DNA of 44,226 bases, taken from positions 1-44,226 of the forward strand of contig JAFSIR010000018.1 in NCBI GenBank assembly GCA_017439715.1, given 5' to 3'. Positions 32,801-41,336 of the stretch are shown in pieces. Numbering within the stretch: the first letter of the stretch is position 1; each line of letters opens with the position of its first letter. The notes beneath the pieces are model-generated. The model saw only the letters and a program-made list of their open reading frames with translations. It was not told where the DNA came from and made no database searches. The translations under genes were made by a program, and so were the position numbers. Source of the DNA: Clostridia bacterium. GTDB lineage: Bacteria > Bacillota > Clostridia > Christensenellales > QAND01.

Positions 32801-35800
32801 TTGCCCCGCCGCCGTCTGCGGCAATGGCATAAATGGTGGCGGTGCCCATCCCTGTGCTCGTTACCAGGCCGTTCTGGTCCACAACGGCAACCGATGTGTC
32901 GCTGCTCTCCCAACGGATGTTTGCGTTCGATGCACTCGAGGGATAAACCGATGCCTCCAGCTGATACATTTTGCCAACGGTTTCACCGGCTGCGATATTG
33001 ATAACCGCTTCCGTTTCGCTGATGTTCACCTTCGTGGCTTTGCGGTATACGTACACATCAACATAGTTGAACGTTTCATCCGGCCAATCGGTGGAATAGC
33101 AGGTGATGTAACAGTACCCCGGGTTTTTCGCCGTGATTTTGCCGGAAGAGCTGACCGTTGCTACGCTGGGATTCGAGCTTTCCCACTTGATCGGGAAAGT
33201 TGCGGGTGCGCCCATTATCTCACGCGATGCATTCACGGTGACGCTCTGGCCCGTCCACAGATCCACCTCGCTCTCGCTCAGCTCGATCTTCCAGCTATCC
33301 ACATTGATATAGCAGTACGCCGTGATCTCGTCATTTTCTGCGGAATAAGCGTACACCGTTGTGAGCCCGTAGGTATGCGCCGTTGCAACGCCGTTACTGT
33401 CGATCGACACGCTATTTGGATCATCCGATTCCCAGATCACTTCTTTGTTGGTGGCGTTGGCCGGCAGCACCGTTGCGTTAAGATCAACGCTTTCGCCCAG
33501 ATAAAGGTTATAGTTTGCATAATTGAGTTTGATCTTCTCCACCGGCTGAACGATGGTCATCGTCCGCTCGCCGAACACATCAGGGCTGCCTTTAAGGGTG
33601 GCGCGCACCGTTACCTGCCCGGGCAGGAAGCCTTTGAGCAAGCCGGTTTGATCGATCGTTGCCGTGCCGGTGATGTTTCTGACCGACCAGATAACCTCGC
33701 CCTGCTGTGTGGACGGCTGCATCTGCGCTGATACCCTCATTGTGTCATCTACACGCAACTCGGTTTCATCGTTCGGCGTGATGACGGTGATCCCGGTGAT
33801 GCACCCGTATATGGTAATCACCTTTTCGCCGTATACGCCCGTGCCGTCTCCTGCTGTGGCCCTGACGGTTACCGTGCCGTTCGAGAGAGCGGAAAGAACA
33901 CCGGCCTGCGTGATCTGGGCCTTGCCCGTGCCCGGAATGACAGACCATACAACATTTTTAACATCCGCATTGCTCGGCGTTATAGAAGCAACCATTTGCA
34001 GCGTGCTGCCATGCTCAAGGCGATCCGCCGGCGCAGACACGGTGATCCCCGTGACCGGTGTGTTCAGCACATGGATGAGCTTTTCTGCCGAATGGCCGCT
34101 GTTCGCCGTTGCTTTAACGGTTACCGTGCCCACTGAAAGGCCGGTGAGCAAGCCGTTCTGCGTGATGGAAGCCTGCCCCGTGCCCGGAATGACAGACCAT
34201 GTGACCGACAGGCCCGCCCGCACGGAGAACTGCAGCGTTTGGTTCATGCGCACATAATCGGCCGGCGAAGTCATTTCGATACCCTGCACCATGATCACCA
34301 GGCTGTCTTCATGGCCGTTGGTTTCATTGGTTTTGGCATAAACGGTCACCGTGCCGCCTTCGATCCCGGTAAGCACACCGTTCTGGTCGATCACAGCCTG
34401 GCCTGTACCCGCTTCCACGCGCCAGGTAACGTTCGTTTCCGTTTTCCAGCTCGGCGTCAGCACTGCTTTGAGCTTGAGCGTTTCGCCGCATCTCACCTCT
34501 GTGCTGCCGGAAACGCTTTGCACATCCACCGTTACCGACACATTCTTGCGCGTGTTCACGGCCGCTTTCGCCGCTTCGAGCGCATCCACAACGCCATAGC
34601 CGGAATAAATATCCCAACCCGTTGAATACGTGTCATTGGTTGTGTTGTACAGAATGTTTTTTATCTGTTCAGCCGTTAAGGTCGGGTTCGTGTAGCGGAT
34701 CATGGCCGCAACACCCGTTACGACCGGAGCGGCCATGGATGTGCCGCTCTTAAAGCTGTACGCTTCGTGGTTATTGTCACTGGCTACCGTGCTGTAAATC
34801 CAATCTCCCGGTGCAGAGATATCTTTGCAATAGCCATAGTTGCTGAAAGAGCATTTATCGTCATATTCGTCCGATGCGATAACGCTGACCACTTTTTCAT
34901 AGTCAGACGGATATGAGTTGTAATCCACATCTGTATAAGAATCGTTGCCCGCCGAAACGATAACAACAATATCTTCTTCCGCGCAGGCGTCCAGCGCGCT
35001 GGCAAACGCGCTGTCATACAGCTTAAAATCATAGTTTTCGCTCACGCTTACGGAGTAACCCAGTGACATGTTGATCACTTGGGCGCCTTTATCCATTGCG
35101 TATTCAAGGCCGCGGGCGATATCAAGGGAATTGGCCTTATCACTGTAGAACACGTCTACCACAAACACCTCAACAAATTCGTTGCTCGTGCCCGAGGCAA
35201 CGCCGGCCACGCCCGTTCCATTGTTGGCCGTGGCGGCAATGATGCCGGCCACATGCGTGCCGTGTCCGCTGACGTCATACATTTGCAGCGGATAATCGCC
35301 TGCATCCTGAGTAGAATCCACGCAATACTGCGTCAGCAAGTTCGCCTGCAGGTCCTCGTGATACGCATCAACGCCCGTGTCCAGCACCGCCACGCGGGTC
35401 TTCACGCCACCCTGATTATCTAAAACATCCCAGGCTTCCGTGGCGTGCACGGTGTTAAAATGCCACAGATCGTTTCTAAACTCATCGTTGATATCATTAT
35501 AGGTCTGCGGATCGGTTTCCGGCTGCGCATCCTGTTCCTCTACCAGTTCATACAGGAAGTTGGGCTGTGCATACACAACGCCTTCCATTTTCTCATAGGC
35601 TTTGATCGCGTCTGCCACGGTGTGCCCCATGGAAATGTTCACATCCGCCATCGTAGAGCCGACGATCTTATTCACCGAGCCAAGCTCGCCCCCCGCAGCC
35701 CCGGCGATTGCGTTCATCCGATCCATGCTCAAATCATTGTCCAAAATGAGCAGCACTTCGCCCGGCACATAGGGCAGGTCTTCCCGTGCGCGTTCGGCCG

Positions 35801-36242
35801 CAGCGGCGGCATACCGCGCCACAATATCAGCTCCGCGCGGGTCCAGCGCCCGGCTGAATGCTTCGATCTGCTCGGCCAACGCTTCTTTATACCGCGCGCT
35901 GAGCACAAGCTCCACATAATCGCCAAACAGCGAATCGTCCAGCTCATTCACCTGCGCGGCTGCGGCAGCGCCGTCTGTGCGAGCCAAAGAAAGCAGCGCT
36001 TCCTGTTCTGAAGGCGCCGGCTCTTCTTCCGATGTTTGTTGCGGCTCAGGGTCCGCCACCGGATCCGCTGTCCGCTCCGGTATGGGCTCTGCCTCTGTTT
36101 CCGGCGTTTGCACAGGCTCACCTGCTACAGGTGGCTCCACCTGCTGTTCGCCCTGGGCAAAACCAACGCCCACCGGCAAACAAGCGGTGAACAGCATCAA
36201 ACAGGCGATCAAAAATGCCATGGTTTTACGGGATCGACTCAT
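29808..36242 (-). CDS. Giant secreted subtilisin-like protease with about 18 Ig-like (Big_2) domains
   Basis: 2,144 residues. A signal peptide (about 1-29, ending GFAQ) is followed by an acidic Pro/Glu-rich linker, then an inhibitor-like prodomain (about 157-233, YVPGEVLLILDND...VVYAQPNFLYEL). The S8 catalytic domain has Asp288 (VAVLDTGVD), His327 (SGHGTHVAG), oxyanion Asn433 (SAGND) and Ser502 (GTSMAAPV). From about 565 to the end are some 18 bacterial Ig-like Big_2 domains of about 85-91 residues; the last dozen share SSNENVATVDQNGLVTSV-like cores. No LPXTG, SLH or C-terminal membrane helix is present, so it is secreted or attached non-covalently. It probably degrades extracellular protein, with the Ig stalk used for reach or binding. 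A single-gene transcript is likely. Confidence 0.93.
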   Translation of the reverse strand: MSRSRKTMAFLIACLMLFTACLPVGVGFAQGEQQVEPPVAGEPVQTPETEAEPIPERTADPVADPEPQQTSEEEPAPSEQEALLSLARTDGAAAAAQVNELDDSLFGDYVELVLSARYKEALAEQIEAFSRALDPRGADIVARYAAAAAERAREDLPYVPGEVLLILDNDLSMDRMNAIAGAAGGELGSVNKIVGSTMADVNISMGHTVADAIKAYEKMEGVVYAQPNFLYELVEEQDAQPETDPQTYNDINDEFRNDLWHFNTVHATEAWDVLDNQGGVKTRVAVLDTGVDAYHEDLQANLLTQYCVDSTQDAGDYPLQMYDVSGHGTHVAGIIAATANNGTGVAGVASGTSNEFVEVFVVDVFYSDKANSLDIARGLEYAMDKGAQVINMSLGYSVSVSENYDFKLYDSAFASALDACAEEDIVVIVSAGNDSYTDVDYNSYPSDYEKVVSVIASDEYDDKCSFSNYGYCKDISAPGDWIYSTVASDNNHEAYSFKSGTSMAAPVVTGVAAMIRYTNPTLTAEQIKNILYNTTNDTYSTGWDIYSGYGVVDALEAAKAAVNTRKNVSVTVDVQSVSGSTEVRCGETLKLKAVLTPSWKTETNVTWRVEAGTGQAVIDQNGVLTGIEGGTVTVYAKTNETNGHEDSLVIMVQGIEMTSPADYVRMNQTLQFSVRAGLSVTWSVIPGTGQASITQNGLLTGLSVGTVTVKATANSGHSAEKLIHVLNTPVTGITVSAPADRLEHGSTLQMVASITPSNADVKNVVWSVIPGTGKAQITQAGVLSALSNGTVTVRATAGDGTGVYGEKVITIYGCITGITVITPNDETELRVDDTMRVSAQMQPSTQQGEVIWSVRNITGTATIDQTGLLKGFLPGQVTVRATLKGSPDVFGERTMTIVQPVEKIKLNYANYNLYLGESVDLNATVLPANATNKEVIWESDDPNSVSIDSNGVATAHTYGLTTVYAYSAENDEITAYCYINVDSWKIELSESEVDLWTGQSVTVNASREIMGAPATFPIKWESSNPSVATVSSSGKITAKNPGYCYITCYSTDWPDETFNYVDVYVYRKATKVNISETEAVINIAAGETVGKMYQLEASVYPSSASNANIRWESSDTSVAVVDQNGLVTSTGMGTATIYAIAADGGGAKASCRFTVRPLPVANISMSATSAVINIGEGEALGKTLQLRAQVMPNNALNKTLAWSSSNENVATVDQNGLVTSVGPGTAKIYARALDGSGAVGTCNLTVKIIEVYGISLNTTSATINIGEGEALGKTFQLRAQVMPNNALNKTLAWSSSNENVATVDQNGLVTSVGAGTAMIYARATDGSGVYTKCNLTVKIIQVSQVKLNATSASITIAAGDTLGKTLALNAQVLPVNALNKTLAWSSSNENVATVDQNGLVTSVGAGKAVITAKATDGSGKSARCTVTVGIVKVKSVKLPRTAVIEIGAGEKLGKEIHLVATVTPDNPQNGTLLWTSSNENVATVDQSGVVTSVAPGKAVITAKATDNSGKSAKCTVTVSLVKTKSIKVAKSATIEIGAGESLGKTYKLQPVVTPQYPLDMRLTYSSSNENVATVDQNGLVTSVAPGKAVITVKAVDTGKTAKCTVTVKCVTTTSLSLPRSMTIGMKAGEPFNKPFAITATVKPAERFNEALEWTSSNESVAVIENDGTGRIMGLGSTVITVRAVDTGKTAKCTLTVKNQTTTSIKLPGSVTVGIGMGESIGKTYQLTPTIAPAVRYNEALEWTSSNESVATVDENGLVTTRGYGKATITVKALDTGKTAKTTLTVAIYKTSSIKLPGSVTVGIGTGESMGKTYQLVPTVSPANPYNNALVWSSSNVNVATVDENGLVTSVAPGKAVITVKAVDTGKTAKTTVTVAFVKTTAIKAPKSVALEIGAGESLGKTYQLEPTITPVNRYNSAVTYTSSNVNVAMVDENGLVTSVSPGKAVITVKAVDTGKTAKTTVTVSYRKTSRITLPKTTVLGIGTGESIGKTYQLVPVVTPAAPYNDVLIYTSSNPNVATVDENGVVTSRGIGSTTITVKAADTGKSAKTTLTVKYLIVQKMVMSEQFLQLSATAAGAQRVANLSVSTEPEAPYNNGIVWQSGNTDVAVVNAAGQVTAVAPGYAMIYAKATDGSGQMALCLVLVKP
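29830..33010 (-). repeat. Tandem ~270-bp repeats encoding Ig-like domains
   Basis: About twelve consecutive units of 261-273 bp encode the C-terminal Big_2 domains. Some are nearly identical: 32304-32411 and 32577-32684 are a 108-base identical block, exactly 273 bases (91 codons) apart. Such repeats allow in-frame gain or loss of domains by recombination and are prone to assembly collapse. Confidence 0.85.
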
Positions 36243-36300
36243 GCTCTACAACTCCATAAAAATATAGGTGCTTATTCAAAACAAACCTGAAACTCTACTG

Positions 36301-36306
36301 ATTATA
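36301..36306 (-). promoter_or_regulatory. -10 element upstream of the giant protease gene
   Basis: Minus strand TATAAT about 60 bases upstream of the start codon; no clear -35. GGAG lies nine bases before the ATG. Confidence 0.45.
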
Positions 36307-36355
36307 TAGTATCTCTAAATGGCAAAAACCACAATGGATTTCTGCGTTTTGAAAC

Positions 36356-36382
36356 AAAAAACAGTGGCCGAAATTCCGGGCC
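36356..36382 (-). terminator. Possible terminator after the GDPD gene
   Basis: A short GGCC-based stem (36366-36382) followed, after a few bases, by six T on the minus strand. The stem is weak. Confidence 0.35.
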
Positions 36383-36396
36383 CCTGCAGGCGTATT

Positions 36397-37116
36397 TTAC
36401 AGCCCCATTTCCTTGATCGCTTCCACCATCAGGTCAGGGAAATTCACCGTCATCCCATCGCAGCCGTAGGCCAGGGACTGGCGCATTTTTTCAGGCATGT
36501 CGTTACCCCAGGACCGCACAACAAACCCGCGTTCTTTGGCGTGCGCCACGCTGGCCGCATCAATATAATCAACCCGCGGGCAGATCTGCACGCAGCCGAT
36601 CTGGGCGGCTTTGTCCAGCGTCGGATCTAGGCAATCATCCGTTAAATAGCCCAGCTTGATCTCGCTGTCCAGCTGGCGGCAGCGTACCAAGTTTTCATAG
36701 CCGAAGCTGGTGATCACCAACCGGCTGTCATCATTCACCAAACGGCGGATGGCAGAGATCGTGCCCTGTTCCACCAGCGAATCTTTCAGCTCGATCGCAA
36801 GGTCAATATCCCGGCCACCGAACGCCATCAAAAACTCTTCCAGCCGCACGATGCGCTCGCCCTTATACTGTTCCCCTTTATGGGAACCAAGATCAATTTT
36901 CAACAAATCACAATATAATGTTTCGTTGATATTTACGTCCACTGCGGAGATCCGCGCCGTTGTATCGTCATGGAACAGCACCAGCACCCCGTCCTTGGTG
37001 CGTTTTACGTCTGTTTCCAGCCCGGTTGCGCCCATTTGCAGGCCCAGATAGAAGGACGGCAGGGTGTTTTCGGGCGCATAGGCGCTGGCGCCGCGGTGAG
37101 CAAGATTCATAAGCAT
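36397..37116 (-). CDS. Glycerophosphodiester phosphodiesterase
   Basis: 239 residues, a GDPD TIM barrel. The catalytic motifs are at the N-terminus: LAHRGASAYAPENT (His-Arg and Glu), GLETDVKRTKDGVLVLFHDD (Glu, Asp metal ligands, and the second His). IDLAIELKD follows with the third metal-binding Glu. The enzyme hydrolyses glycerophosphodiesters to glycerol-3-phosphate and an alcohol. There is no signal peptide, so it is cytoplasmic (UgpQ-like). Two ATG codons (first and third residues) are possible. Divergent from the phosphofructokinase gene. Confidence 0.94.
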   Translation of the reverse strand: MLMNLAHRGASAYAPENTLPSFYLGLQMGATGLETDVKRTKDGVLVLFHDDTTARISAVDVNINETLYCDLLKIDLGSHKGEQYKGERIVRLEEFLMAFGGRDIDLAIELKDSLVEQGTISAIRRLVNDDSRLVITSFGYENLVRCRQLDSEIKLGYLTDDCLDPTLDKAAQIGCVQICPRVDYIDAASVAHAKERGFVVRSWGNDMPEKMRQSLAYGCDGMTVNFPDLMVEAIKEMGL

Positions 37117-37145
37117 TGGTTTTCCCCCTTGTGGCTGATAGCAAC

Positions 37146-37174
37146 AGTATACCTTTCGGCGCGCAGTTTCTCAA
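37146..37174 (-). promoter_or_regulatory. Promoter of the GDPD gene
   Basis: Minus strand TTGAGA (37169-37174), 17-base spacer, TATACT (37146-37151). Confidence 0.75.
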
Positions 37175-37195
37175 TCTAAACTGCATTATTTTTTC

Positions 37196-37224
37196 TTGCC
37201 CGCACCGGATCCATCCTCTATAAT
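37196..37224 (+). promoter_or_regulatory. Promoter of the phosphofructokinase gene
   Basis: TTGCCC (37196-37201), 17-base spacer, consensus TATAAT (37219-37224), then AGGAGG before the TTG start. Confidence 0.75.
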
Positions 37225-37265
37225 AAAATTAATCAACATTTTCCCTTCGATGTAGGAGGTACATT

Positions 37266-38297
37266 TTGAAACGCATTGGTATTTTGACGGGCGGGGGCGA
37301 TTGCCCCGGATTGAACGCCGTGATTCGCGGCGTGTGTGAACGGTGTTTTTGCGCTGATGTAGAGGTTTTTGGGTTCTATGACGGCTGGCGCGGCGTGATC
37401 GAGCAGGACGGCCAGTGGTTAACTGAAAACGAGATGGAAGGCCTGCAAACCATGGGCGGCACCATCCTTGGCAGCAGCCGCACCAACGTGATGCGCATTG
37501 ATGACGGGCCCGAGCGCGTAAAACAAACGATGGACAAACTCGGCCTGGAAGCGATCGTGGCCATCGGCGGAGATGACACGCTGGGCGTGGCCCGGTCTTT
37601 ACAGAAGATGGGGATGAACATGGTGGGCGTTCCCAAAACGATCGACAATGACCTGTCCGGAACAGACTATACCTTTGGTTTTGACACGGCGTGTAACAAC
37701 GCCATGGCGGCGTTGGACAATGTAAAGTTCACGGCCATGAGCCATCGCCGCGTAATCGTAGTGGAGCTGATGGGGCGGCATACCGGCTGGATCGCCGTTC
37801 ATGCCGGCATCGCGGGCAATGCTCAGGTGATCGCCATCCCCGAATATCCTATGCATATTGATGAGATCTGCCGTATTTTGAGCGAGCGGCACCGGCGGAC
37901 GAACTGGTCCGTGGTTGCCGTGGCGGAAGCGGCGGAGATCGAGGGCATTGAGCAGGACGAAAGCGACATTGAGCGCGATGCGTTTGGCAACAAAGCCATG
38001 GACCAGCGCGCAATCGGCGAACGGTTGGCCCGGGCGATCAATGCCCGCACCGGTATCCCTGCCCGCCATGTGGTGCTGGCGCACCTGCAGCGCGGCGGCA
38101 ATCCCTCCGCGTATGACCGCGTTCTGGCCAGCCGCCTGGGCGTGGGCGCCGCCAATGCCGTTCTTAAAGGCAATTTCGGCACCATGGTGTCTCTGCGGGG
38201 CACTGATATCGTGCTCCTGCCGCTGGAAGCCGCTTTGCAGGAACGCAAATGCGTGCCGCGTGACCTGTACGAAACAGCGCAGATGTTCATGCGCTGA
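37266..38297 (+). CDS. 6-phosphofructokinase, PPi-type signature
   Basis: 343 residues, phosphofructokinase fold, with ILTGGGDCPGLNAVIRG at the N-terminus and the substrate-binding VELMGRHTGWIA. It phosphorylates fructose-6-phosphate in glycolysis. Two diagnostic positions point to pyrophosphate rather than ATP as donor: GGDDT (101-105), where ATP enzymes have GGDGS, and PKTIDND (123-129), where E. coli PfkA has a Gly in place of Lys. By established family rules the Asp and Lys exclude ATP and favour PPi, making the reaction reversible. The start is a TTG at 37266 with AGGAGG six bases upstream. Single gene, divergent from GDPD. Confidence 0.92.
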   Translation: MKRIGILTGGGDCPGLNAVIRGVCERCFCADVEVFGFYDGWRGVIEQDGQWLTENEMEGLQTMGGTILGSSRTNVMRIDDGPERVKQTMDKLGLEAIVAIGGDDTLGVARSLQKMGMNMVGVPKTIDNDLSGTDYTFGFDTACNNAMAALDNVKFTAMSHRRVIVVELMGRHTGWIAVHAGIAGNAQVIAIPEYPMHIDEICRILSERHRRTNWSVVAVAEAAEIEGIEQDESDIERDAFGNKAMDQRAIGERLARAINARTGIPARHVVLAHLQRGGNPSAYDRVLASRLGVGAANAVLKGNFGTMVSLRGTDIVLLPLEAALQERKCVPRDLYETAQMFMR

Positions 38298-38310
38298 TCC
38301 AAAAATTACA

Positions 38311-38348
38311 AAAAAGATCCGCCCCTATCTGCGGGCGGATCTTTTTTT
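38311..38348. terminator. Terminator of the PFK gene, overlapping the end of the convergent gene
   Basis: GATCCGCCC and GGGCGGATC (38316-38341) with an eight-base loop, then seven T on the plus strand and A residues on the left. The right arm and T-run lie inside the last codons (KNKKRSARR) of the convergent papain-like protein gene. Confidence 0.88.
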
Positions 38349-41336
38349 GTTTTTAAACCGGAGAATCAACAGTACAAGGCAAATGAGCAGCAACAGCAGC
38401 CACCAAAGCGGGCAGCCCGGCCCCGTTTTGCCATCGCCGGACGCCGGCTTGTCAGGGGCCGGTGTTGGGCCGGCAGGCGGCAGCGGCGCATCCGTTTCCG
38501 CGCCCGGGATGGGCGACCAGCGCGCCGATAAAGCGAGCGCCTGCGTTACCGGCAAGCTGAAATCATACAGCGTGCCGTCTTCCGTATACCAGCCGCCAAG
38601 CGTATACCCCTCGCGTTCAACATAAGGGCTGTTCACCCGTGCCCCGTGCCTGACCCGTGCAGACGGCACCGAGATACTGCCGCCATCAAACTGCACTTCA
38701 TACACGCGCCGATGATAGACATATGTCAGCGTTTGCCCATCCTGTTCGCTGTTGGCCAGCACAAACCCGTTAAACGATCGGCGCCCCTGCAGCAACGCCC
38801 GAGCCGCGTTTAAAAACACGGGGTCATCCGTTTTTTGCTCGTATTCATCCGCATACACGGCCTGCAGATAATGCACCGCGCGGAACTGCGCCACCGCTTC
38901 TGCCCCCAGGTGAGGCACGGCCTGGCTTTTGATCTGCTGCCCCCAAACAGGCGTGCTGCGCCCGTTTTGCAGCAGCAGCGCCGCTTCGCCCGAGGCAAAG
39001 GCTGCGCTGTTGAGCGCCGCAGCGCCGTGCGCCCCCTGCGTATCATAGCAGTTCAGGACTGAAACGCTGTCTACTTTATCGGCTAGGGCGCCGGTGCTGA
39101 TAAAGCAGTTTTCAAACACCGTGTCATCCGCCTGTGCCACTAGGCCGCTGTGCGCAACAGGGGCGCTGCCCTTGATTTCGATGGGCCCGGAAAAGCCGCA
39201 GTCTGTCATCGCGCCGCCCTGCGTGCGTCCCACAAGGCCGCCGGCAAACAACCAGTCACCCGCGCCGCCTTCGGCATGAACAGCAAGGTCGCTTTGGCAC
39301 CGTACGATCGTGGATTCAAAGGCGTAACCGGCCAATGCACCGATATACAGGTTTTCCCCCGCCTCGCTGTGCCCCAGAACGGTGGCAGAACCGCCCGGCA
39401 AAGACAGATCGCGTATCTCTGCCTTATATAAATAGCCAAATAAGCCGCCCAATCCGTTTGCCGTCAGGTTCAGGTTGCGGATCGCGTATCCCTGCCCGTC
39501 AAAAATTCCGGAAAAGCGCGTTTCCGCGCTGTCACCCAACGGACGGGATGATCCGGAAAGCGTGATATCGTTCATCAGTTTATAGGCGGCTGCTCTGTCG
39601 TTGCGCACGTTCAACAGGTCAGACGCGGTATAGATCCTGTGCGGATCCAGCGCCGTGCCCGTTCCTTTGCCGCTGTTCACGGTGATCGTTTTTTCGCCGT
39701 ATACATCGCCCACCGCGGCACGCACGGTCACTTCCCCCGGCCCCAGTGCGGTAACAACGCCTGTTTGATCTACCGTTGCTTCGCCCTTAACGATCGACCA
39801 TACCGGCGCCCCGGTCACCCCCTGCAGCAATGCGCGGCAGGCCAGTTGCCCGGAAGACGACACCGCGTTTTCAAACGAAGCTACCGTGATACGCCCCCTG
39901 TCGTTATTCTCCGTGGTATAGCCTTTGATGCGCAAATTATATCCGTCCTGCGCAGCGCCCACATCCGTCCAGGAAAGCCCATCGGCGGAAACAAAACTTT
40001 GCCCCGCGCTGCTCTGCGCGGTAAAATGCACCCACGCCAGGTCTTCATTATCCTCATCTGCCGGCAGGATCAGCGGGGTTTCCCCGCTCAGCTCCACCAC
40101 AATGGCAAACACCGTGCCCTGCCCGAGCGTTACCGGCGCATCTAATGCAACCGTATACAGCCCGGCATATCCGGTAGCGCCGCTTACCTGCGCGGCCAGC
40201 GTGCCCGAATCGGGGTGCTGCGGATCCGACGGGTTCAGATATACCGACACGGTATACGCCACGTCCGCATTTTCAAACAGCGAAAACGAAACCGCTTTGA
40301 GCGTTTCCGCCCGCTGCGAGGTGAACACGTTGGCCGCCCGCAGGGCATTTGTGTTCATGTTTCGCCCTGCGCGGGACCCCGTTCCGTCATACTGATAGTT
40401 GTAATCATATTCATCGGCAGGGGCAAACTCAAACGCCAGAGCGCTGTTTTTCATATCCTGCAGGTCGGCATCCTCATACGAGATCCAGAAATACCCGTTT
40501 TGGCCCCAGGCGCGACCCCAGCTGTTGCGCACCAGAAAAGCGCCGTTCGACATCGGCTGCTGATCGGATAAAAAATTCTCCCGGCTGTAATTATCATCCC
40601 ATCCCACCAGCACGGCGGCATGGCCGAACCCGCCCGTGCCCGGTTTATAATAGGCAGCCGTTTGCCTGTTATACGCGCCATCATCATGGGCATAGGAAAA
40701 ACACAGGCCGCCGCTGTTCATGATCGCCGTTTTCAGCCCCGTTAAATCGGTGACAGGGATATAGCGCGTGTTTTTAAGCACCGCGCTGTTCACCCGAAAA
40801 GCAAATTCATCGCTCAGCCCGTTTTGTTCCGCCCGGTTTGTTTTTTCATAGGGCACAAGGTCTTCCGGCACAACACCCAGCCACGAAGCCATGGCGACAG
40901 CCGCCATGTTTGCATTTCCGCCATCGAGAAAACTCTTTCCGTTCTGCATGGTGTTTGCATGGTCCGTGAACAGGCCCTGCACATCATCCGGCAAATGATA
41001 AAAGAAATAGGCCAGCTGCAGTTCAGACAGGTCTGCACTGTCTCCGCCGGCCGCCAAAAGGCTTGATTCCGCTGCGCCGATCGCCGCAAACGCCCAGCAA
41101 AGGCCGTTGTCGCCCTGGTCTTTGACAGGCGTTGTCAGCCCCTGTTCCACAAGGGAATACGCGGCAGGCAGCCCGGCCAGGCGCGCCGTGCGTGTTTGCC
41201 TTGCGGGTGCTGTGATCCCATCATCCAGCCAACCGCCTTTTCCCTGTGTTTCGAGGTGCAAAGGATCCGCCCATGCCCCTAAGGGGCACAGGCACAGCGC
41301 CAGCACCAGCAAAATACAGAGATAACGGCTTTTCAT
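38325..41336 (-). CDS. Surface-anchored papain-like (C1) protease with Big_2, GLUG and InlB-type repeats
   Basis: 1,003 residues. A signal peptide (about 1-23, ending AWA) precedes a C1 peptidase domain: Gln74 and Cys80 in VKDQGDNGLCWAFA, His239 in GGFGHAAVLVGW, Asn271 in LVRNSWGRAWGQNGY. A lectin-like beta domain of the kind often joined to bacterial C1 peptidases follows (about 310-475), then one Big_2 domain (VDQTGVVTALGPGEVTV), a GLUG/GLEYA-like beta-helix (about 555-770) and an InlB B-repeat (REGYTLGGWYTEDGTLYDF). The C-terminus has a Pro-rich spacer, a membrane helix (WWLLLLLICLVLLILRF) and a basic tail, so it is membrane-anchored facing out. Its ATG overlaps the lipoprotein stop (ATGA). 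Likely role: extracellular proteolysis or adhesion. Confidence 0.92.
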   Translation of the reverse strand: MKSRYLCILLVLALCLCPLGAWADPLHLETQGKGGWLDDGITAPARQTRTARLAGLPAAYSLVEQGLTTPVKDQGDNGLCWAFAAIGAAESSLLAAGGDSADLSELQLAYFFYHLPDDVQGLFTDHANTMQNGKSFLDGGNANMAAVAMASWLGVVPEDLVPYEKTNRAEQNGLSDEFAFRVNSAVLKNTRYIPVTDLTGLKTAIMNSGGLCFSYAHDDGAYNRQTAAYYKPGTGGFGHAAVLVGWDDNYSRENFLSDQQPMSNGAFLVRNSWGRAWGQNGYFWISYEDADLQDMKNSALAFEFAPADEYDYNYQYDGTGSRAGRNMNTNALRAANVFTSQRAETLKAVSFSLFENADVAYTVSVYLNPSDPQHPDSGTLAAQVSGATGYAGLYTVALDAPVTLGQGTVFAIVVELSGETPLILPADEDNEDLAWVHFTAQSSAGQSFVSADGLSWTDVGAAQDGYNLRIKGYTTENNDRGRITVASFENAVSSSGQLACRALLQGVTGAPVWSIVKGEATVDQTGVVTALGPGEVTVRAAVGDVYGEKTITVNSGKGTGTALDPHRIYTASDLLNVRNDRAAAYKLMNDITLSGSSRPLGDSAETRFSGIFDGQGYAIRNLNLTANGLGGLFGYLYKAEIRDLSLPGGSATVLGHSEAGENLYIGALAGYAFESTIVRCQSDLAVHAEGGAGDWLFAGGLVGRTQGGAMTDCGFSGPIEIKGSAPVAHSGLVAQADDTVFENCFISTGALADKVDSVSVLNCYDTQGAHGAAALNSAAFASGEAALLLQNGRSTPVWGQQIKSQAVPHLGAEAVAQFRAVHYLQAVYADEYEQKTDDPVFLNAARALLQGRRSFNGFVLANSEQDGQTLTYVYHRRVYEVQFDGGSISVPSARVRHGARVNSPYVEREGYTLGGWYTEDGTLYDFSLPVTQALALSARWSPIPGAETDAPLPPAGPTPAPDKPASGDGKTGPGCPLWWLLLLLICLVLLILRFKNKKRSARR

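Noticed and set aside
29830-33010. Regular ~270-base repeats suggesting a CRISPR or satellite array
   Set aside because: The repeats are in frame, encode Big_2 domains and lack the short repeat-spacer pattern of CRISPR.
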